In this document: piece by piece, positions 60,321 through 64,000 of the stretch
Layout of the letters: each line of letters opens with the position of its first letter
Numbering within the stretch: position 1 is the stretch's first letter
From: JALYGY01 sp963800975
GTDB taxonomy: Bacteria; Actinomycetota; Rubrobacteria; Rubrobacterales; Rubrobacteraceae
NCBI GenBank assembly: GCA_963800975.1
Contig: CAWDDB010000008.1
Span: forward strand, 186,001 to 250,000
Length of the DNA: 64,000 bases
Direction: 5' to 3'
The notes under the pieces: generated by a model
What the model was told of the DNA's origin: nothing
The model's database searches: none
What the model saw: the letters and a program-made list of their open reading frames with translations, nothing else
Position numbers and translations under genes: made by a program

Positions 60321-61214
60321 TCAAGGCGCAGGTATCATACCGCGCCGGCCGTAGACGTTTACGACCACGACGCCGGCGAGCGCCAGGATGCCACCTGCGG
60401 CGGTTACGAGCGTCGGCACCTCCCCGAGCCAGACCCAGGCTATCAGGTACGCCAGCACCGGGATGACGTAGAGGAAGCTGGCCGCCACCGAGGCGTTCAG
60501 GCGTGCGAAAGCGTAGGCGTAGGTAACGTAGGCAACGGCAGTCGGCAAGACGCCCAGGTAGACCATCGTGAGCGTCGTGCCCACCGGGGCCCGGCTTGCC
60601 TGAACAACGAGCCCTGGCAAGAAGATCAGGGAGAAGAGCGTCCCGGCCCAGATGGCGTAGGTGGTGAAAGCCAGCGCGCCGTACTTTCGCAGGTACGGTT
60701 TCTGGAGCACGAAGTAGGCGCCGACGCAAATTGCGGAGAACAGAATGGGGAACGCCCCGCGGTCCAGGGCGAAACCCTCGCCCTCGCCCGCGGAGACCAG
60801 GGCGGCCCCGACGAAGCTGAGCGCCAGCCCGGCCCAGCCGATCGCCCTGAGCCTCTCGCCCAGAAACCCGGCGGCCAACAGCGCGGTGATGACCGGCGCC
60901 GTGGCGATGAGCACGCCGGCCGAGCCGGAGCTGACCGTCAGCTCACCGTAGTTGAGCGCCGTGTGGTAGACGGCGAAGGCAAGGAAACCCAGCGCGAGCA
61001 CCGCCGGCAGGTCCCTGGCCTCCGGTAGCCTCATCCGTACCACTAGCGCGTAAAGCGCAAGCACCGCGGACGCCACGCCCAGCCGAAACAGGGTCACCTG
61101 ACCGGGCCCGTAGTCCAGAAGCCCCGCCCGGATGGCCGCGTAGGACGAGGCCCAGAGCAAGATCGTCGTCGAGAGCGCCAGTACAACGCCAGCACCCGAA
61201 CCGAGATGCCTCAT
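60321..61214 (-). CDS. EamA/DMT-family transporter
   Basis: 297 residues, ten hydrophobic segments in two EamA repeats (first: LWASSYAAIRAGLLDYGPGQ; second: AYFVLQKPYLRKYGALAFTT). Drug/metabolite superfamily exporter, e.g. of amino acids or small metabolites. It has no ribosome site; a TATAAT box ends six bases before the ATG. Confidence 0.9.
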   Translation of the reverse strand: MRHLGSGAGVVLALSTTILLWASSYAAIRAGLLDYGPGQVTLFRLGVASAVLALYALVVRMRLPEARDLPAVLALGFLAFAVYHTALNYGELTVSSGSAGVLIATAPVITALLAAGFLGERLRAIGWAGLALSFVGAALVSAGEGEGFALDRGAFPILFSAICVGAYFVLQKPYLRKYGALAFTTYAIWAGTLFSLIFLPGLVVQASRAPVGTTLTMVYLGVLPTAVAYVTYAYAFARLNASVAASFLYVIPVLAYLIAWVWLGEVPTLVTAAGGILALAGVVVVNVYGRRGMIPAP

Positions 61215-61220
61215 CCGCCC

Positions 61221-61226
61221 ATTATA
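61221..61226 (-). promoter_or_regulatory. TATAAT -10 box for a leaderless EamA transcript
   Basis: Perfect TATAAT on the minus strand, six bases before the ATG at 61214, so transcription is expected to begin at the start codon. It shares the short divergent region with the riboswitch promoter. Confidence 0.55.
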
Positions 61227-61250
61227 TTCGCGGTTCTTCTCAGGGCTGTG

Positions 61251-61256
61251 TAAGAT
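61251..61256 (+). promoter_or_regulatory. Possible -10 for the riboswitch transcript
   Basis: TAAGAT lies about 6 nt upstream of the first conserved riboswitch bases, a fitting place for a -10 box. No good -35 was found. Confidence 0.35.
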
Positions 61257-61260
61257 GGAA

Positions 61261-61346
61261 GGTCGATAAAGGCAAACCCGTCGCGAGGCGGGGACGCAAA
61301 GCCTCCGGACCTCGACCTAGAGGTGGCCGGGTTGCCGTACCGAGGA
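61261..61346 (+). ncRNA. Cyclic di-GMP-I riboswitch (GEMM-I)
   Basis: The conserved blocks are in order: AAAGGCAAACC, a helix CGTC/GGCG closed by a GNRA tetraloop GCGA, GGGACGCAAAGCCTCCGG, a second stem (ACCTC...GAGGT) and the closing block GGCCGGGTTGCCGTACCG, which resembles the Vibrio Vc2 end. The tetraloop and its receptor-like partner are kept. The RNA lies about 40 nt before the start codon of the G8-domain gene; the ribosome site GAGGAG is at 61372-61377. A small GGAC/GTCC hairpin at 61343-61353 follows. Whether ligand turns the gene on or off cannot be decided by eye. Confidence 0.93.
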
Positions 61347-61386
61347 CATCGTCCCTGCAACGTGCATTTCGCGAGGAGTAGGCGAG

Positions 61387-64000
61387 ATGTCCCCAACCAT
61401 CAGGCCAGGAATACCCAGTCGATGGATCCGATCGACGGTACTCGTGGTGGCGGCTCTCGTCGCGGTGCTCGTGGTGGTGGCCGAGCCGGCGACCCCGGCG
61501 ACCCCGGCGTCACCGGCCAAGATCTCGATCTCGCCCAACGACGTAGACCCCGGGACGAGCGTGGTCGTAACCGGCCGCGCCTTCCCCAACCGGGTAAGGG
61601 GCTCCGTTAACTTCGGTGGCAGGACCGTCGCCCGGTTCGATACCTCGAGCCGAGGAACCTTCTCTGCCCGCTGGACGGTCCCGGCCGGGGCGACCAGCGG
61701 GCCGGTGCTGGCCGAAACGGCGTCGCGCCGCGCGAGCGTTCGGCTGCGGGTGGTTCCTACCTCCCCCCAGCCGCCCAACGCGACGTGTCCGACCCCTTCA
61801 CCCGCGCCCCCTAACGTGGGGCCCGCGCAGCCCTCGGCGCCCGTTCAGGGGCAGCGATGGTCCGACCCGGCCACCTGGGAGAGCGGTCAGGTCCCCCAGG
61901 ACGGTGCGGCGGCGACCGTCCCGGCCGGGGAGACGGTCGTGCTCGACCGCAACGTCAGGCTGGCTAGCCTGGACGTTCGGGGCACCCTCGTCTTCGACAA
62001 CGCGGACCTGGAGCTGCAATCGGACTGGATCATGGTGCACGGCAAGCTCCAGATCGGAACCGCGGCGGCCCCGTTCCGCAACGAGGCCACCATCACGCTC
62101 ACCGACGACAATCCCGGCGAGAACGTCATGAACATGGGCGACAAGGTGCTGGGCGTGATGGGCGGCACGCTGGAATTGCACGGGGAGCGGCGCGCTGGCT
62201 GGACCCGCCTCGCGGCCACCGCCGGGAAGGGCTCCAGATCGCTCACGCTGCAGGGGAATCCGGGCTGGAGGGTCGGGGATCGCATCGCCATCGCCTCCAC
62301 AGACTACGCCTACTCCCAGAGCGAGGAGCGCGAGGTCACCGCCGTTTCGGGCAACACCTTGACCCTGGATCGTCCCCTTACGCGCCAGCACTGGGGGACC
62401 GTGCAGACCATAGACGGATGCCGGGTGGACGAGCGGGCTGAGGTAGCGCTGCTCTCGCGCAACATCACCGTTCGTGGCGAAGAGACCTCGAGCGCCAACG
62501 GCGTTGGGGGCCAGATCATGGTTATGAACATGGAGATGGGAGGGACGACACACCAGAGCACCGCGCGGCTCGAGGGGGTCGAGCTCGACCGGATGGGCCA
62601 GAACAACGTCCTCAGGCGCTACCCCATCCACTTCCACATGCTCGGCGACGCGGGCGCGCAATCCTACCTCAAGAACTCCAGCGCGCACCACACCTTCAAC
62701 CGCTGCGTCGTGGTGCACGGCACGAACGGGCTCGACGTCCAGAACAACGTCTGCTTCGATCACCTGGGTCACGGGTATTTCCTCGAGGACGGGGCCGAGC
62801 ACGACAACCTCATCACCGGCAACCTCGGCTTCGGGACCCGGAAGCCAGAACAGGGGCAGGGCCTCCTGCCGAGCGACGGGTCCCCTGCTACGTTCTGGAT
62901 CACCAACCCCGACAACGTCGTGCGAAACAACGTCGCCGCCGGCTCCGACGGCTCCGGATTCTGGCTGGCTTTCCCAGAGCATCCGACCGGCCTCTCGGCT
63001 ACCGACGACGTCTGGCCGAGGCGCACCCCCCTCGGAGAGTTCTCCGGCAAAGTCGCCCACTCCAATGGGGGCGACGGGCTACACGTCGACAACGGCCCGA
63101 GACCCGACGGCGAGACCGAGACCACGTACTACCACCCGCGCCAGGACCCGAGCGACACGGGCTCGGCCGAAGTCGTGGCGAACTTCGAGACCTTCGTTGG
63201 CTACAAGAACCGCAATCGGGCGGTGTGGCTGCGCGGCGAGAACCACCGGCTCGCGGGAGCTACGCTCGCCGACAACGCCATAGGCGCGACCTTCGCCTCG
63301 AGCGAGAGTTTCCTGGACCGCTCACTGGTCGTTGGCGAGTCGGCCAACAAGGGCTCGCCCGAGTCGTGGGAGACGGTCGGGCGAGACGGCCGTAGCCTGC
63401 CCCGTTTCTGGGAACCGGACTTCCCCATCCGCGGCTTCGAATTTTACGACGGCCGCGTCGGCGCCCGCGACTCCGCGTTCGTGAACTTTACGCCCGACTC
63501 CCAGCGCAAAGCGAGCGGGCTGGGCGTGCTGCTCGCGGACGCTTTCTCGCTGCACCCGCGCAACTTCGCCTCGAGCCTGCGCTTCGTGGACGCGAACCGC
63601 TTCTACATGCGGGGTCCCGAGCCCGGCAAGGACGGCGACAACTCAGCCGTCTTCGTGGACCAGACCGGCTCGGTGACGGGCAGGGCCGGGTCGGTCGTAA
63701 CGGCGAGAAACGCCTTCCTCACGGTCCCCGAGGGGTGCCCGGTCAACGCCGGATGGAACGCCAACGTGTGCCCACCCGACACGCGGCACGTCGGCCTCAT
63801 CGCTTACGCGCTCGAAGGCGACCCGGGCAGGCAACTCAGGAGCTACGTCAAGCCGCTAACCATAACCCGCGAATCCGACGGCAAGCCGCAGACCCTGATG
63901 GGCTGCTGCGAAGACTCCACGGACGCTTTCACCAACCTGCTCCCCGACCGAGGCTACAGGGTCGCCTTCAACGGCGGCTCGCCGTTGAAGATGCGGTTCG
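61387..64000 (+). CDS. Exported G8-domain, right-handed beta-helix protein (partial at C-terminus)
   Basis: At least 871 residues, open at the right edge. N-terminal membrane/signal segment (residues 17-32, VLVVAALVAVLVVVAE); an Ig/IPT-like domain (44-122: ISISPNDVDPGTSVVVTGRA); a Pro-rich linker (123-155); a G8 domain (157-270: RWSDPATWESGQVPQDGA, LDVRGTLVFDNADLEL, IMVHGKLQIGT); then parallel-beta-helix repeats with RYPIHFHMLGD, AHHTFNRCVVVHGTNGLDVQ and FDHLGHGYFLEDGAEHDN. The IHFH..GD motif is shared with the hyaluronidases CEMIP/TMEM2. Likely a secreted or wall-attached polysaccharide-binding or -cleaving protein. Start ATG 61387 has GAGGAG upstream and stands behind a cyclic di-GMP riboswitch. 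Confidence 0.9.
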   Translation, partial: MSPTIRPGIPSRWIRSTVLVVAALVAVLVVVAEPATPATPASPAKISISPNDVDPGTSVVVTGRAFPNRVRGSVNFGGRTVARFDTSSRGTFSARWTVPAGATSGPVLAETASRRASVRLRVVPTSPQPPNATCPTPSPAPPNVGPAQPSAPVQGQRWSDPATWESGQVPQDGAAATVPAGETVVLDRNVRLASLDVRGTLVFDNADLELQSDWIMVHGKLQIGTAAAPFRNEATITLTDDNPGENVMNMGDKVLGVMGGTLELHGERRAGWTRLAATAGKGSRSLTLQGNPGWRVGDRIAIASTDYAYSQSEEREVTAVSGNTLTLDRPLTRQHWGTVQTIDGCRVDERAEVALLSRNITVRGEETSSANGVGGQIMVMNMEMGGTTHQSTARLEGVELDRMGQNNVLRRYPIHFHMLGDAGAQSYLKNSSAHHTFNRCVVVHGTNGLDVQNNVCFDHLGHGYFLEDGAEHDNLITGNLGFGTRKPEQGQGLLPSDGSPATFWITNPDNVVRNNVAAGSDGSGFWLAFPEHPTGLSATDDVWPRRTPLGEFSGKVAHSNGGDGLHVDNGPRPDGETETTYYHPRQDPSDTGSAEVVANFETFVGYKNRNRAVWLRGENHRLAGATLADNAIGATFASSESFLDRSLVVGESANKGSPESWETVGRDGRSLPRFWEPDFPIRGFEFYDGRVGARDSAFVNFTPDSQRKASGLGVLLADAFSLHPRNFASSLRFVDANRFYMRGPEPGKDGDNSAVFVDQTGSVTGRAGSVVTARNAFLTVPEGCPVNAGWNANVCPPDTRHVGLIAYALEGDPGRQLRSYVKPLTITRESDGKPQTLMGCCEDSTDAFTNLLPDRGYRVAFNGGSPLKMRF

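Noticed and set aside
61798..63060. A 420-codon minus-strand frame across the G8-domain gene
   Set aside because: The plus strand encodes clear G8 and beta-helix motifs behind a riboswitch; the minus frame has no recognisable motifs.

Overview
The window is GC-rich, densely packed actinobacterial chromosome, most like Rubrobacter or a relative. The evidence is gene order and gene type. An smc-rnc block lies beside a DUF177 and SepIVA-type gene pair, as in mycobacteria. There are SigB-family stress genes, NAD-dependent and queuosine housekeeping genes, overlapping GTGA/TTGA/ATGA gene junctions, and frequent GTG and TTG starts. No tRNA, rRNA, CRISPR array, insertion sequence or prophage was seen. 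The genus is an inference; no 16S rRNA is present.

Layout. 1-15762 (minus strand) is one long housekeeping region: fakA-fakB, recG, an rsmD-coaD fusion, sepIVA-like, DUF177, rpmF, plsX, fabH-fabD-fabZ-fabG-acpP-fabF, rnc and the 5' part of smc. It links fatty-acid activation (FakA/FakB), chain synthesis (Fab/ACP) and phospholipid entry (PlsX). 15959-20554 holds rpmB, then the riboflavin operon ribD-ribE-ribBA-ribH behind an FMN riboswitch, and rpe. 20932-25894 encodes a type IV pilus/type II secretion-like machine (PilD, PilB, PilT, PilC) without pilins. 25976-31914 holds mltG, ruvX, alaS and a stress module (DUF948, YtxH-like, RsbW-like, SigB-type sigma). 31960-35884 holds an unusual IscU/NifU-MnmA fusion next to a cysteine desulfurase, an array of hairpins between 15-bp repeats, and a lamin-tail-domain lipoprotein.

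36077-45813 is partly accessory: aspS, two frameshifted genes (a GCS2-type ligase and an FAD dehydrogenase), a double-VOC protein, and a five-gene operon with overlapping ends (NodB-type deacetylase, acyl-CoA dehydrogenase-like protein, NodS-like methyltransferase, AIF-type FAD oxidoreductase, family-2 glycosyltransferase). That operon is the best candidate for an undescribed biosynthetic system. 46054-53563 returns to housekeeping: sirtuin, hisS, a metallo-beta-lactamase-fold hydrolase, rel, a UbiB-like kinase and a phasin-like protein. 53698-61214 holds a frameshifted esterase, secF-secD, tgt-queA-DUF2905, a VOC protein and an EamA transporter. 61261-64000 is a cyclic-di-GMP-I riboswitch leading into a large exported G8-domain beta-helix protein that runs off the right edge.

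Four genes each carry what looks like one extra nucleotide (fakA, GCS2 ligase, FAD dehydrogenase, esterase). This points to base-calling or assembly errors at least as much as to true pseudogenes. Several genes (rel, EamA, DUF2905, secD, possibly smc) have a TATAAT-like box only 6-8 nt before the start codon, suggesting leaderless mRNAs.
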